A DNA stretch of 64,000 nucleotides. Origin: Ceratorhiza oryzae-sativae (lineage: Eukaryota > Basidiomycota > Agaricomycetes > Cantharellales > Ceratobasidiaceae). Position 1 is the first letter of the stretch; each line of letters begins with the position of its first letter. The stretch lies in contig JARWMV010000017.1 in the NCBI GenBank assembly GCA_030998015.1, positions 186,001-250,000 of the forward strand, given 5' to 3'. The notes below the pieces were generated by a model. The model was not told the DNA's origin and ran no database searches. It saw only the letters and a list, made by a program, of their open reading frames with translations. Shown in pieces: positions 42,001 through 53,322 of this stretch. A program made the translations under genes and the position numbers.

Positions 42001-42314
42001 AAGGTAAAAAAGTATGAAGGAAATACAACACATTAGCCCTGAGCCTTATATATGTGCATGAGCAATGCTCTAGATGATTCCAGCACACCAAAGACACCTG
42101 TAGCTTGCTCAGCTCTTAGTGATCCCGCCAGAGTCTGACTGTAAGTGTTTGGCCTCTATTTACATTCGGAATGACTAATCAAGTCTCGGCCTCGGCTAGA
42201 GGTCCGCGAATTTCAACTGACATTGACATTGCCATGTCAGACATCACGTGCTTGACATTGACTCGGCTAACATGTATGTAAATTTAACAGTGTTAATGTC
42301 AATTACCAACACTG
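39043..42314 (-). mobile_element. complete hAT-family DNA transposon (3272 bp)
   Basis: Both ends carry the terminal inverted repeat CAGTGTTGGTAAT (39043-39055, and its reverse complement ending at 42314), starting CAGTG as in many hAT elements. A perfect 8-bp target duplication ACGAGCAC flanks it (39035-39042 and 42315-42322), the hallmark length for hAT. Subterminal regions of both ends contain repeated GTCAATGT/TGACATT motifs and one CACGTGAT each (39135-39142 and 42243-42250). It contains one minus-strand transposase gene. Terminal perfection implies recent movement. Confidence 0.95.
39220..41956 (-). pseudogene. hAT transposase, one in-frame stop
   Basis: The start MPPKLWHWDYFSSW is followed by a BED-like zinc-finger region (AWCNACL ... 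FKAHIKRCKL). The catalytic RNase-H-like domain contains MSDGWKNIKQNYLLALMLSV, VRVIAWVSDAGGDSRAMQ (catalytic D region) and HILVFDCWAHQVNLVVGDIL. The C-terminal dimerisation block is AHLAIHVLSIVANSAGCERL followed by FSKMGHIHTKRQ. An acidic tail of about 100 residues runs to the stop at 39220. Introns are few. A TGA interrupts the domain near 40559-40561 (WDSAG*SSENKQLVEK), where a sense codon, perhaps CGA, is expected. Otherwise the frame looks whole, so the copy is either freshly inactivated or moved in trans. Confidence 0.85.
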
Positions 42315-42597
42315 ACGAGCACAGGCGAGTCGCGTGACTCGATCAAGCCGGCTGATGTAATCGTCATCGCCGTATTGGTTACTCCTTGCCACGACCTTCA
42401 ACATCTCGGCAGACCGTCAAACTCTAAATCACTCAGAATCTTGTGACTCCTCGATATAGCCTGAATAATATATAGCCGAACTCGTGCTCGAACTTGCGCA
42501 ATTGCCATCTCCACGCTGATTACTGGACCATACGAATTCAAGACTTGGTGACTTTATTCCAACTCTTGTGCAGCTCGATAGCGATTTCTGCCTGTTA

Positions 42598-43307
42598 TGG
42601 ATACTGGTCCTGTCAACGTTGTATTCGAATTTGTGCGTATCTCTGAGCCGTCCGGAAGGGTCTGTCACTAAGATGTTCTTGGCGAGTTAGAAAGTAGACA
42701 GGGACTTGACAAAGGAACTGTTAAAGGGGGTCATACATGCAATACTTTTTCATCGGGCGTTTGGCTCCGTAAAGCCAACTACACGGGATGCGTTAGATGT
42801 TACGCTGGTTGGGATTGCGGCCTCGTTTTCTGTCAAAACTAACTGATAGCATTTTGCAGCCTGCTATAGACGATGACCAACTCAACAGAGAAGTAGAGCG
42901 GAAGGTGGATCAGTTCCAGAGACTGCTGGAAGACTCTCAGGGCATCGGCAGCGCTGGACGCAAGCGCGGACAGATGACCGTAGTGCTTTCAGAAATCCGA
43001 GCGAAAAAGGCGTGGTTTTCTACGGGCGAGGTACGTCCCGTTCTCCTGCTAGGGGAATATATTCTTACTTGTCGAGCAGGAGGAAGTCCCGTGGGAAGAA
43101 TGGACCATTGTGATCGAAGCACATTCAAAGCAAGCCATCCCAAGAGCAACCACGAGCCAGGCTCTGGCTCAAGCGCTCTATCGTATTATTGTACATACGA
43201 GCTCCGCGCGAGGTCGGGAGATAGTTCCTCCCATTCGAACTGCCACAACTGGCCTAAGTCCATTCCCCTACTCTATCCGAGGCAAGGTTGGAAGTACGGA
43301 GGTTTAA
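42598..43307 (+). CDS. ATG101: autophagy-related protein 101
   Basis: ATG101 is a HORMA-domain partner that stabilises Atg13 in the Atg1/ULK initiation complex; it is absent from S. cerevisiae but present in most fungi. Exon 1 is MDTGPVNVVFEF. After a short intron come VDRDLTKELLKGVIHAILFH and RAFGSVKPTTRDALDVTL, then PAIDDDQLNREVERKVDQFQ, GRKRGQMTVVLSEIRAKKAW and, after another intron, EEVPWEEWTIVIEAHSKQAI, ALYRIIVHTSSARGREIVPP and ISPFPY-like GLSPFPYSIRGKVG at the end. The order and about 200-residue length equal ATG101. Three short introns are implied, and no break is seen. It ends 171 bp before the BCS1-like gene on the same strand. Confidence 0.9.
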
Positions 43308-43478
43308 GCCTCGGTTGTAATCTTACGTTCCTTCCTTTCTGAGAAGTTGGTCGATATTTATTGACGTATAGCAAATGTTACGTAAATAAATGGGACTTTG
43401 GCCAATCGCGTGGGTTAGGCGCGCGCGTGACATCGTTCAGCTCATCATCAGCCACGCAACCACCAAGAGTCTCGGTGC

Positions 43479-45294
43479 ATGATAATGCCCCATAGTATCG
43501 CAACACATCTCGGTCTCGGAAGCGATCATTTCCCACTTATTCACAGCTCATTGGTACGGATTACGCCATATTTCGATGAAGGGTTCCGCGTTGTTCTCGT
43601 CGGAGCCGTGTTCGACTTGACAAGACGCATCTGTGAGATAGCCTGGGAGTGGGTTGTTGCAAGTGAGTAAACTAGAGTGAATTTATAAATAAATAAAATC
43701 GAAACTAAACAAAGTCAAAGCCTTTACAGTGACCGCGACCTTTGAGTCAGAGGACGAAACATACAAGTGGATAACTGAATGGCTCGAAGGTAGGCGCAGC
43801 ACTCTCAAACTTTGTACCTATTCCCATGCGATGCTTTTACAAGAACAGCCAACCTATTCCACTTCGCGAGAGTTTGAAGTTATTGCCAAACGCCGAACTC
43901 TCATAGGATCGAACCTCTCTGACCTTGAATCGCAAAGCGAGCGTAGATCCACTTCCAAGGATCTAGCATCTTATTTCCCTGCACGAGGTCAGTGAGCTTG
44001 ATGACCTTAATGTATTGTATATTTGATCCTTTTCGACTAGACACCTCCCATTGGTTGGTTCACCGGTTTCGTCCTCTACGAGTTCTAAGATCTCGCTCGA
44101 TGGTGGATCAGTATCGGAGCCTGGAAGTGGTTAAGCTTACGTATGGTGCCGCTTGTTGCGCAAAGCGCGTTAAAGTTAACTGATGGATGTCTAGGATGCT
44201 TTCAATCACCCAGGGCCCACTTAAACGGCTGATAGAGCATGCAGGTGTCCGACATCGAGCTCGTGACCTCACTGGGATAACGATATACATCGGTGATCAG
44301 CGGGTTACAATAATCTTCTCGAAAAGATTATTCCGGCTTGACCCTTTGGATACAGGTATGGGAACTGGAAACGGCTGACGTCAAAACCCCACCGAAACTA
44401 CGCAAGTGTGGTGCTTGATCCAAAGATGAAAGAGCGTCTGTTCAGCGATGTAAAAGACTTTCTGGAAGGAAAAGAATGGTACGCTCAGCGGGGTATCCCA
44501 TATCGTCGCGGATATCTGCTATTTGGTAAGAAAATCCTTACCTGCGCAGTAGTCAACCAGCACTTAAATATCTTTCAGGCACCCCAGGGGCGGGAAAGAC
44601 GAGTTCGATTCACGCACTTGCTAGCGAGCTTGGGCTGGATATTTACATTGTCCCACTCTCTCTAAAGGCGTCTGTTCATCTCGGTTGATTATAATTACCT
44701 ATGGCTGATGGTTTGATAGAATCGACGATGGCGTGCTATCGGATCTCATCACGTCCATGCCACAGCGCTGTATCCTGCTTTACGAAGATATTGATGCCGC
44801 ATTCAGCAGCCGGACTGAACAGGGGAATACCGACACGACTCTGCGATCCGGCGTGACATTGTCTGGCCTGTTGAACACAATTGATGGCGTTCAAGCACAG
44901 GAAGGGTGTTTATTATTTGCTACCAGCAACCATCCCGAGCATCTCGACCCTGCGCTAATTCGGCCAGTGAGCATTCCGATCCCCTAACCTCATAATAATA
45001 ATGTTTTTTCGATGTTCGATTTTCGTACAGGGTCGTATGGATGTCAAAATTGAGTATACCCATGCGACACAATGGCAGGCCGAACAGCTCTTTCGCCTAT
45101 TTTATCCCTTTGGAGTCACCGAAGAAAAAGGTCCCTTTGATGCAGACGCGCGAAAATTTGCAGAAGCTATCCCAAAGTCTTGCCTATCTGTAGCCCAGCT
45201 TCAGGGATATTTGATGCGATATAAAGGGCGCCCACATGATGCCGCTCAGGATATTAAGGACTGGGTGGAACTGGAACTGGCTGGATCACGATGA
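43479..45294 (+). CDS. BCS1-like AAA ATPase (mitochondrial chaperone family)
   Basis: Bcs1 translocates the folded Rieske protein across the inner mitochondrial membrane. Agaricomycetes carry many paralogues whose roles are unknown. The N-terminal part includes a hydrophobic segment (FRVVLVGAVFDLTRRICEIA), then the BCS1_N domain (FESEDETYKWITEWLEGR and so on). The AAA domain has LFSDVKDFLEGKEWYAQRGI, Walker A GTPGAGKT (after an intron near 44525-44577), Walker B ILLYEDIDAAFSSR, LSGLLNTIDGVQAQEGCLLF, ATSNHPEHLDPALIRP and, after one more intron, GRMDVKIEYTHATQWQAEQL. The BCS1 C-terminus is LQGYLMRYKGRPHDAA. Six or so introns are implied. Two in-frame ATGs (43479, 43485) are near; I took the first. 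It appears intact; being a true Bcs1 rather than a paralogue is not shown. Confidence 0.85.
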
Positions 45295-46202
45295 CTTCTA
45301 ATTTGGGCATGTTTGGAGTAATTGCCCTGCATACATGGTCGGTGTCACTGTGAGCGTCTGATCAGAGTACCCATAAGCTAGTAACTAAGAACACTAGCTA
45401 TCCGCATCAATGGAAATTATAACATTAATTTTATCTTTGGAGAATTTGCCCCTCATCTCAAGTTGCCTTACTTGACACGATTACATCCCGCCTGGTCGTA
45501 CCGCGAGTGGGCAACAGCTCTGGTCAGCCCGCGTGAGCATAGAGCGCTCTCGGAGATTCCGAAGTACACTCTAGTTAAGCTCCGCTGATAGGCGCACGTT
45601 GGCGTTATCACCACATGGTTCAAGTAAATTTTTGAAGGACCGCGCATTCACAGATTCAGTAACGAGCCGGCCCGCGTCACTTCGCCAACTCCGCCGGCAC
45701 TGCCCGCACCCAATACCGAACATGTTGATAATTGTGTGGTCGATGAATGAGCGCTTGATAGAATAAGGCCTCTTAGTTTTAGGAAGCCTTAGCAGTATAT
45801 ATATGCTTGAGTAGGAGATAGGTGGGACCTGGTATCGAGCAAGAGACTATGTATATGAGTATTTATACCATGTAGAGTGCATATAACCATAATAGTAAGG
45901 TGCATAACAAGGGGATAAATTAAAGATGAACAGCCATACGTGAATCAAGCTATACATGCAGTACATCAAGAAACGATTAATACGCGAAATCATACAGCCT
46001 CGTCAGGCAGGGTATCGATCGGCGGCAAAACCGGCTGTTCAGGCGATTAGTCGATATCCTCAATAGTACACTCAACGAAAAAGTTCAACACGGGTAAAAC
46101 TTGTGTTAATGAGACCACTCGAGTATAAATACCAGCTGATAGTGCTGCTAATGTCAAAGCCAGCAGGCTCAATCAATTCGGCTCGACCACTACTTTGACA
46201 AT
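45295..46202. other. intergenic; upstream region of second CAP gene
   Basis: About 900 bp of AT-rich DNA without a recognisable gene. The last 80 bp contain the CAP core promoter. Short GC-rich motifs occur near 45660-45720. Confidence 0.45.
46124..46131 (+). promoter_or_regulatory. TATA box of second CAP gene
   Basis: TATAAATA followed immediately by CCAGCT lies 79 bp before the ATG at 46203. It is the same core as at the other CAP gene (14817). Confidence 0.55.
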
Positions 46203-46886
46203 ATGGTTCATTTCACCTTTCCCATGTTTACTCTCCTGGCCATTGCAGTATCCGTATCTGCTAGCGAACAGCAGCAGTACCTTGACGCTCATGGTGCCGA
46301 AGCGCTAGTTTGGGATGATGAACTGGCGTCGTCGGCCCAGCGGTGGGCTATCCAGTGTAAATTCGAGGTAATTATACTTCATGTTATGGGATACATATTT
46401 TATGTTTTCCAATCCTCCATCCTAGCATAACTTATCCGGCCAAAACCTTGCTGTTGGAAGCGATAGTTATTCGATTGAAACCGCGGTAGGGATGTGGAAC
46501 GCTGAAAGGAGTAGGTCCACTTATTAACGGGTTTACCTTGTAATGATCGCAATAATGCCAGGCGACTATGACCCGTCCAACCCTCAGTATTCGCACTGGA
46601 CTCAGGTGGTTTGGAAATCGACTACCTCATTGGGATGCTACATGGAAACATGCGCACCAGGCACCATATTTGATGAAAGCCAGGGTGTAAGTGACTGGCT
46701 TCACAAGCGTATACCCTCATGAGTCGTTAATAATTCGCAACCTGTGTTTCAGCCGGTCAGCTACGTGGTTTGTGATTACAGCCCACCGGGCAATGTAATC
46801 GGCCAGTTTGAGTAAGCCCCCCATTATCAATACCTCTATCGTCGTGCTAATCCCGCATGACATCTAGCGAAAATGTCCAGCTGTAA
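46203..46886 (+). CDS. secreted CAP/SCP (PR-1-like) protein, second copy
   Basis: The start MVHFTFPMFTLLAIAVSVSA is a clear signal peptide, followed at once by SEQQQYLDAHGAEALVWDDE, ASSAQRWAIQCKFE, HNLSGQNLAVGSD, MWNAERS, SHWTQVVWKSTTSLGCYMET and YVVCDYSPPGNVIGQFE, ending ENVQL. Exon limits coincide with those of the gene at 14913, so they are paralogues. Compared with that copy a heptad is missing after DAH, which removes the N-terminal part of the helix that normally carries the HNxxR-type residues. The reading frame is otherwise uninterrupted. The protein is probably secreted and cysteine-stabilised; a catalytic function has never been shown for the family. Confidence 0.85.
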
Positions 46887-49800
46887 GGGTAGTGAGACAC
46901 TGGACTTTGGTGAGGTGCGAGCACGCACAGACACGAACAGCACAGGCACCGACTGTATCCACTTTATCTACGGCCTGATAGCGGTCTATTTTCTGATTTA
47001 TCACATGCAACCACTCTTGACATGTACATAAGAGCCTCGCCCTGTAGCGGCGGTTCCTCTCCCCTGCTCTCGAATACAAGCACTTCACAAGTTATCGCCC
47101 CATTGTTGATCCTCGACAACGCCAAACTCCTCATCCTCAACAGCACAACTCATAGATTCCCATAAACTCTTTGGGGATTTTGTCTGGAGCTAGCTCGGTC
47201 AAATGCACGAACCTGATTTTGCATCCATATGATCCCGACTCACCGTGTAAATTCCATTTCGGAGAGCCAGGATCCGGTTTGCACTGATACAAATTTAAGT
47301 TGGTGGAAAAGCAATATTACACCGTTATTACTAGCTTTGGATACCCAGTGTGTGCGGGCGCCCACTCTTCACACTTTCTTCGCGCGTACTACACTGGTAT
47401 CTATTGCCGCTGCTGGTGTAAAAAGGGTTAAAAGTTACTTTAACCTCCCGATACTGACTCTAGGGTAGCATTTAGCGATACGATAGCTGTTCTGTTACTA
47501 ACAACTCCAACACGTCTCCCGATTTTTGCTGATAGAGTTTCAGAAATGGGTGAACTCAAGAACTGTCTCAGACTGGGGAGTCAGTGGCATGATTTGCATA
47601 GCAGGAAGATGTCGCAACCAGATAGCCTCACCCAAGGAAGAAAACGCTTTGACCTATCCGTTTGGATTCAGTATCGTAGTGCCCTTGTCAATGCAATGGC
47701 TTAAGCGGCTTGATGCCATTGAAAATCTCCAAACAATTATATACCAACCCCAGGAGTAGCACTCGTGCTTGTCTCGAATATCAGACAATATACGCCATGG
47801 AACCGAGTTGATTCCTGGTCATCTTTTCGAGAGGGTAAATGAAATTCCCGGCCTCAGTGAGGCCCAGCCATCACACTGAGGCCTTTCCTTGGCTGGTAGC
47901 GAGAAGCAATATCGGACACCAGGCTGCATTCACGAGTATTCGCGACATAGGCCATCCTCACAAGGGTCTTGCCACCACTCAGTGTACCAGCTTTGATACA
48001 TCTGCATCTAACTGACCACGCCGAGGGCCCTCGATCCTTTAACGATGCTGCACATACTTTGAGCTAGTATCTTATGCTTATAGGACATTATTCATCAGAG
48101 CTGTTCGAGCGGGATCTGCTGAGCCCCGAAAGCCTGGACACTTGAATGACTGGGGGCCTCACCGGCCGGGCAACGGCGACCTTGTAGGTATTGACGAAGT
48201 GATCCAATTTAGTCATATGGCAATTACTTATTGTTGAGGAAGCTTTCTGGGTCACGTAATACTTTTTTACTTTATCGAACAAACGTGCGAAATAAATGAC
48301 TCTCTACAGATGGGTGGGCATTCTGTGTGAGCGGCTGGTTGAGTTCTGTAGTGTATTCCAGGCCGCCAAAGTGAATTCGATTCAATCCAGTGATTGGAAT
48401 TTTGCCGCTCCCTCCGCCTGGCACGAAGGAGCATCGAGGATGAACACGCGCTGGATAGGCAACTCGAACTTGCGTAGAGTAGCAGATCATATTACAAGGA
48501 GCTATTAGTATTAACAACGCTTCGGTATTTGAGACGCAATGTGGGCGATTTGGTGGCCACGCTTTGCCTGCTACGTTATTTGCCGTGTGCCATGGATGAC
48601 CATTAGCGCATATATAGAGTCTCCAAATCCCCACGCAATGAATTGGCTACGATGGGGTTCCTTGTATTTTCCCCTTGGCTAGGCAAGGGGTCACAGAGGC
48701 GACGTAGTGCCACAGTCTCTCTTACATAATCGGATGCTGTCCCCACGCTGGTTCCGGATCGCAGCACCGGCAGGCTCCGGTGGCTCAATGAAACAGGCCA
48801 AGAGCAGGTTAGAAACCAATGACATATCTCAAGCGGGCTTGTCAGCTTGGTGACGGGGTTCGCGTTTGTCGTCGCCTTGGCTCCACTGCTAGGTCGCTCT
48901 CGCCTGTCGCACAATGCAGGGTTCGGGAGATCCGAGCAAGAATACACGATAATCCGTCTCAGGTTTATGGGATTGTTGTTCAACAAGTAAAAAATTCGCT
49001 AGACCTGCTTTGTATTTTTGTTACACTCGGCCACAAGGGTTTGGCCGGGGAGGCGATTCATCACGCGACCGGGATGCTCGTGGAGCGCCATCCGGGCGCA
49101 TTCGGGACGATACTGTTCAGCCGCTGGTATGCGCCGCTGATCGCAAATCGGCTCCATGCGTTTCCTGGTAAACGCAGGTTATGATGCTAAATAGGGTTAC
49201 GGAGTTTGTGCAACTGCGCCGTGACAGATTTGAAAAGAAAGGCTGGGGAGAGTCGATTTGACATCATTAGTGCACGTTGGTTCTAGGGGCTTGTTTATCC
49301 CAGTCCAGGTTAGATATCTGCAAAGTCTATATCTTCAGGTTTCTCATCGGCTTGACATAACCTTAAGATTTGAATGTCATAGAAACATTTGAATTCGATG
49401 TGAGAAAAGACGAAATGTGGCAGAAGGAGGATCAGGTTCCATCGGGCAATATGTCGAAGACGTTGGCCAGCATAGGAAGCTTTTATTCGGATTGCATTGA
49501 ATCTCCAACGCAGATAAGGGTTCATTTCTATTCCAGTCCAATTATCAAAGATCATGAATGAAACTCGGCTTTATGAACGAGAGTGGGTACGCCCAGGGGC
49601 TATGCTTGGCTTCTGGCCAGGAAACACCGGCGATCGTATCTCCACCCGGGTCTAGCCCGCACTCCACCCAAAATCTTGTCCACACATCCCCGGTCGACCA
49701 GCGCTGGGAGAAAAGCATCAAACGGCGGAATCCGGGCAAAGACACAAGACCGGTGACTGGGCTCAAAGCGTCACGCGAGTCTGGTTGAATCCAGTGTGTA

Positions 49801-50105
49801 CTCGCGTTTTCAGTCTGTGAAACAGTCCAGCATGTAGATAGACAGCCAGGAAAAAAGAGAAGGCTAGAGCTCCCGTTCGCGATCGCGTAGCCTTTGGCCG
49901 AGTTCATCTCACATTGGAGTGTTTTGCTAGGCGGGTATAGCGATCGGAGCTCAACGCACGGCTAGACAGAAGGCTAGGTTCACACAGAGCTAGTGAGGCG
50001 AGCGAGATCCGTGCGAAAAGCGAGGGTGGATCGAGTGCGAGCTCGGTTTGTGCGTGCGGGTAAAAGCGGGCGTCCCAAGACGGACGTGGGTGATTGCTCC
50101 CCCCC
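46887..50105. other. no gene recognised (3.2 kb)
   Basis: Several plus-strand open stretches (47226-47468, 47526-47759, 48819-49184) and minus-strand ones (48272-48634, 48603-48986) have no domain I recognise, and they overlap on opposite strands. A stretch around 48830-48990 reads in one frame as a hydrophobic segment followed by charged residues, which might be a relic of a membrane protein. A GGCCTCAGTGAGGCC palindrome lies near 47853-47867. Otherwise I see nothing. Confidence 0.35.
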
Positions 50106-52875
50106 ATGAGCGTAACGACCGAGGCGCCCGGAGAGTCGTCTGAAGGCTCGCGCTCGTCGCACGAGTGGGAGCAGCTGAGCCCGCCCGCTGTGCTGGCCGT
50201 GTCCGATGTCGGCGCCAAGAGCCCACGGCCGAGTCCGCGGCTGGGGTCGTTGAGCCCGCTGGTTGTGGTGGGTTTGGGCCCGGTGCCGGGACGGAAGCAG
50301 ATTGCTGACTAATCGGGATGGCAGCGCGCACGAGCGTCGATTTCGAACTTGCTCCAGACCAGCACACCGCCCGACATGATGGCCACGACGACGATCCCCC
50401 CGCCCGATGCACGGTCCCCGCCGTCCACGCGCCAGACCATCCTCGGCTTCATGGGCCGGCGCGCCCGCTCGGCGACGACGGGCACCCCGCCCGCCAACCC
50501 GACCAGCCCCTCGCCGCCGCTGCCGTCGCCCAGCCTGCCTGGCGCACCTGCAGCACTCGGGCTGTCTGGCGTCGAGCACAACTACCATCTGCACCTGCCC
50601 TCGCTCCATCGCCACCCCGCCCCCGATCCGCCCACAGACGGGGTGCCTGCCCAGGCGTCCGGCCGTCTGGGAGGCATCCTGCGGCGGCGGCGGAGCAACG
50701 GCGGGGACGTGTCGCCACACGACGCTTCTGCTCCTGCGCTCGACGTCCCTGGCAGGGCAGCGGCCGCCCAGCAGCAGCCGCGCACCCGTGGGGCTCAGGC
50801 ACCGAACCCGCTCCGGTCGGCTTCTGCCACTAGCGTGCCCATCGAGACGTCGCCTGGTCAGTGTGTCACGCTCGCTGGCTTCCGTGTGCTGATCGTGTGC
50901 TGCAGCTGCGACGGGCCCCCCACACCGTCTGAGGCTCGTGCCCCACCTCGACCCCTCGGCTCGAACCCTCCACTTTGAGCCCATCTTGCGGGACGTTCGA
51001 GAAGGCGGGCCCGTTCTTCGGATTGGCCGCTTCACAGATCGGAACGGGCTCACAGGCACGTCGCTCGCTTGTCTGATCTAGGCCCCCGCTTATGTACTTT
51101 TTTTTTCCACAGCTCGCCAACCCGAGTCGACCAAGATTGCGTTCAAGTCCAAGGTCGTCTCCCGCGCCCACGCAGAGGTCTGGTGTGCCCAGGGTGGAAA
51201 GGTCAGCCACTCGATTTTCTGGAACCAACCCATGGGCTGATTGCTCCCAGTTTTTCATCCGAGACACTCGTTCATCCTCTGGCACGTTCCTCAATCACAC
51301 CCGACTCTCTGCCCCCAACATCGAGTCCCGCCCACAAGAGCTGCACGATGGTGACATTATTCAACTTGGAGTCGACTACCAGGGAGGTGCTGAGGAAATC
51401 TACCGATGTGTCAAGATCCGGGTCGAGCTAGGCCGAGAGTGGCAACGTGAAGCCAACGAATTCAAGTGCGTGACCGCAATCGCTCATCCCCTAACTCGCT
51501 AACGTATCCGTCTCGTTACCCTCTGTCGCGGGCAATATGATGTCATATAATCAGCACTGGCGCCTTGCAGCAATTACAATCGCTCCGGGGTAAAGACAAG
51601 GACAAGCCCAAGACCAGCACCAGCGGCTCGCAGATTGCGGGCCCAAGCAACTCGCGCAAGACGAGTGTTGCAGACTGTTGCATATGTGAGTGCAAATACC
51701 TTGTCCTCAACGGCACGGTAGTCCCCCAAATCTGTGGCATGAGTTGATGGGGTCATCGCTCCGCGTCATTCAAATCGCGAGCTGCTGCCCCGTGGGGATT
51801 TCACTCGGCTTCTGGCTCGGGCTACGAGCGTTGACATCTGGATTGTGTTGTCTAGGCCTGTTCCCAGTCGCTATCTTGCAGAGTTTGTTTATTGCACCTT
51901 GTTCGCACTGCTTCCATTACAAGTGCATTCGCCCTCTGCTCGTACAGTACGTCATCCGTTTTCTCAGCTGCGACAAGAGTTGACATACTCCACAGGTACC
52001 ACCCTGGCTTCTCATGCCCACTGTGCCGGACTTTCGCCGATCTCGAAGAGGACGTGGAAAAAGAATACCCCCCAAGCGTCTATGCACCTAGTGTGCGTGC
52101 CCCAAGTGTACATGCCCCAGAGGACGCGACCGGTCTGGTCAACCGATTGGTCGAGGCCAGCCCCAAAGGTCTGCCGGCGGTGCCCTTGGATGACGCATCT
52201 GCAACCGGATCGGGTTCAGCATCCATGGGTCGGACAGGCAACCTTACACCGACCAGGACGAGCATAACAGACGCTCAATCCAACACGGATGGGCCGCGAT
52301 CTGAGCATGCGATTCAATCGGACGGGGGGTCCACCCCGCGAGGGTCCAGTGAAGATCTGAGGGCAGCACAGCGAGACATGGGCGACCGCACCTTGACCAA
52401 CGAAGCAGGGTCAGGAGCCATCTCCGTACCCAGGACCCCTGAGCGAGAAAGGGACATTTTGAATTCGTAAGTTTGGGTGGTCGATTCACCCAATCAGACA
52501 TTGATCCATTTTTCCTTGGTCAGCGCTACACCACTCAATAACCAGTTCTTGACGCTGACAGCCTTGCACGCACCTCCTCTTCCGTCAATCCCATCGGTTG
52601 GCAACATCCCCGCGCTCCGCAACCAGTTGACTTCAGACTCGTGCTCTTCGGTCGACGTCCCTGCCGACTCGCCTAACCACTACGGCAATCGCGACACCGA
52701 GAGCGCGCGGTACTTGTTGCTCGATGGCGAGGACCAAGGAGAGGACGGAGAGGACGGTGATGATGACATGGTCGTGATTAATGGCATGAAGAGAATGAGC
52801 GTTCAAACCGAGGGCGCCGGTACAGGTGCCGCTGGGCCGAGCCGAGTCTCGAAGGAGACGGGTGTCGTAGCCTGA
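50106..52875 (+). CDS. FHA-RING E3 ubiquitin ligase (Dma1/Dma2/Chfr type)
   Basis: Family members combine a phosphothreonine-reading FHA domain with a RING finger and control mitotic checkpoint, septin and spindle-position events. The FHA part is spread over exons: ESTKIAFKSKVVSRAHAEVW (R and SRxH phosphopeptide-binding motif), FFIRDTRSSSGTFLNHTRLS and LHDGDIIQLGVDYQGG. The RING-H2-like finger is CCIC, then a long loop, IAPCSHCFHYKCIRPLLVQ and SCPLC. A long low-complexity tail ends VSKETGVVA at 52875. The start is uncertain. The ATG at 50376 opens the proline-rich N-terminus, but a further exon from ATG 50106 (SHEWEQLSPP) can splice in phase via an intron (donor 50262 or 50283, CTGACTAAT branch point, acceptor after 50324), so I took the longer form. 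Codon use here is very GC-rich. Confidence 0.8.
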
Positions 52876-53322
52876 GGGTGCGGAATGTGAAGGAGAGAAG
52901 ACCACCGCTCAGCTTCGGTTCCAGGTTTTTATATGCTCTTGGTCAGCCGTCCTCGTTGCGCGCGGGGGTTGTCCCAAGGCGTGCCCGAACGCGGCGGCCG
53001 AGATCTTGATATGACTCGTTATGTGCATCTCTCACTGTTTTATGGTTTTGGACGTTGTGTATCTGCAGGTTGGTATATAACCCAATGTAATTGATATATA
53101 GGAATTCTGGACGGACAACAAATTTTATGTGATGCTCCCGGTTGGGTGATAAATGTCGAGATCTCTCATACGAGTGGGTAAGCGCCATGACGACATCCAC
53201 CCACCCACCACAGCCTGGATATTGCGCCGCCGCAGCACCACCCTTTTGGAATACACGACTTGTTCTGCATACGACTTCCACAGTCGCCTCGATCCACTAC
53301 GCCGTCGTTTCCGCTGCGCAGA
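52876..53322. other. intergenic between FHA-RING and Pil1 genes
   Basis: About 450 bp holding the 3' end of the ligase gene and the Pil1 promoter. No gene is recognised in it. Confidence 0.45.

Noticed and set aside
49980..51059. Minus-strand open frame of 359 codons over the FHA-RING 5' region
   Set aside because: It is the antisense shadow of a very GC-rich coding region. Its translation is Arg/Gly-rich low complexity, and the plus strand carries the recognisable gene.
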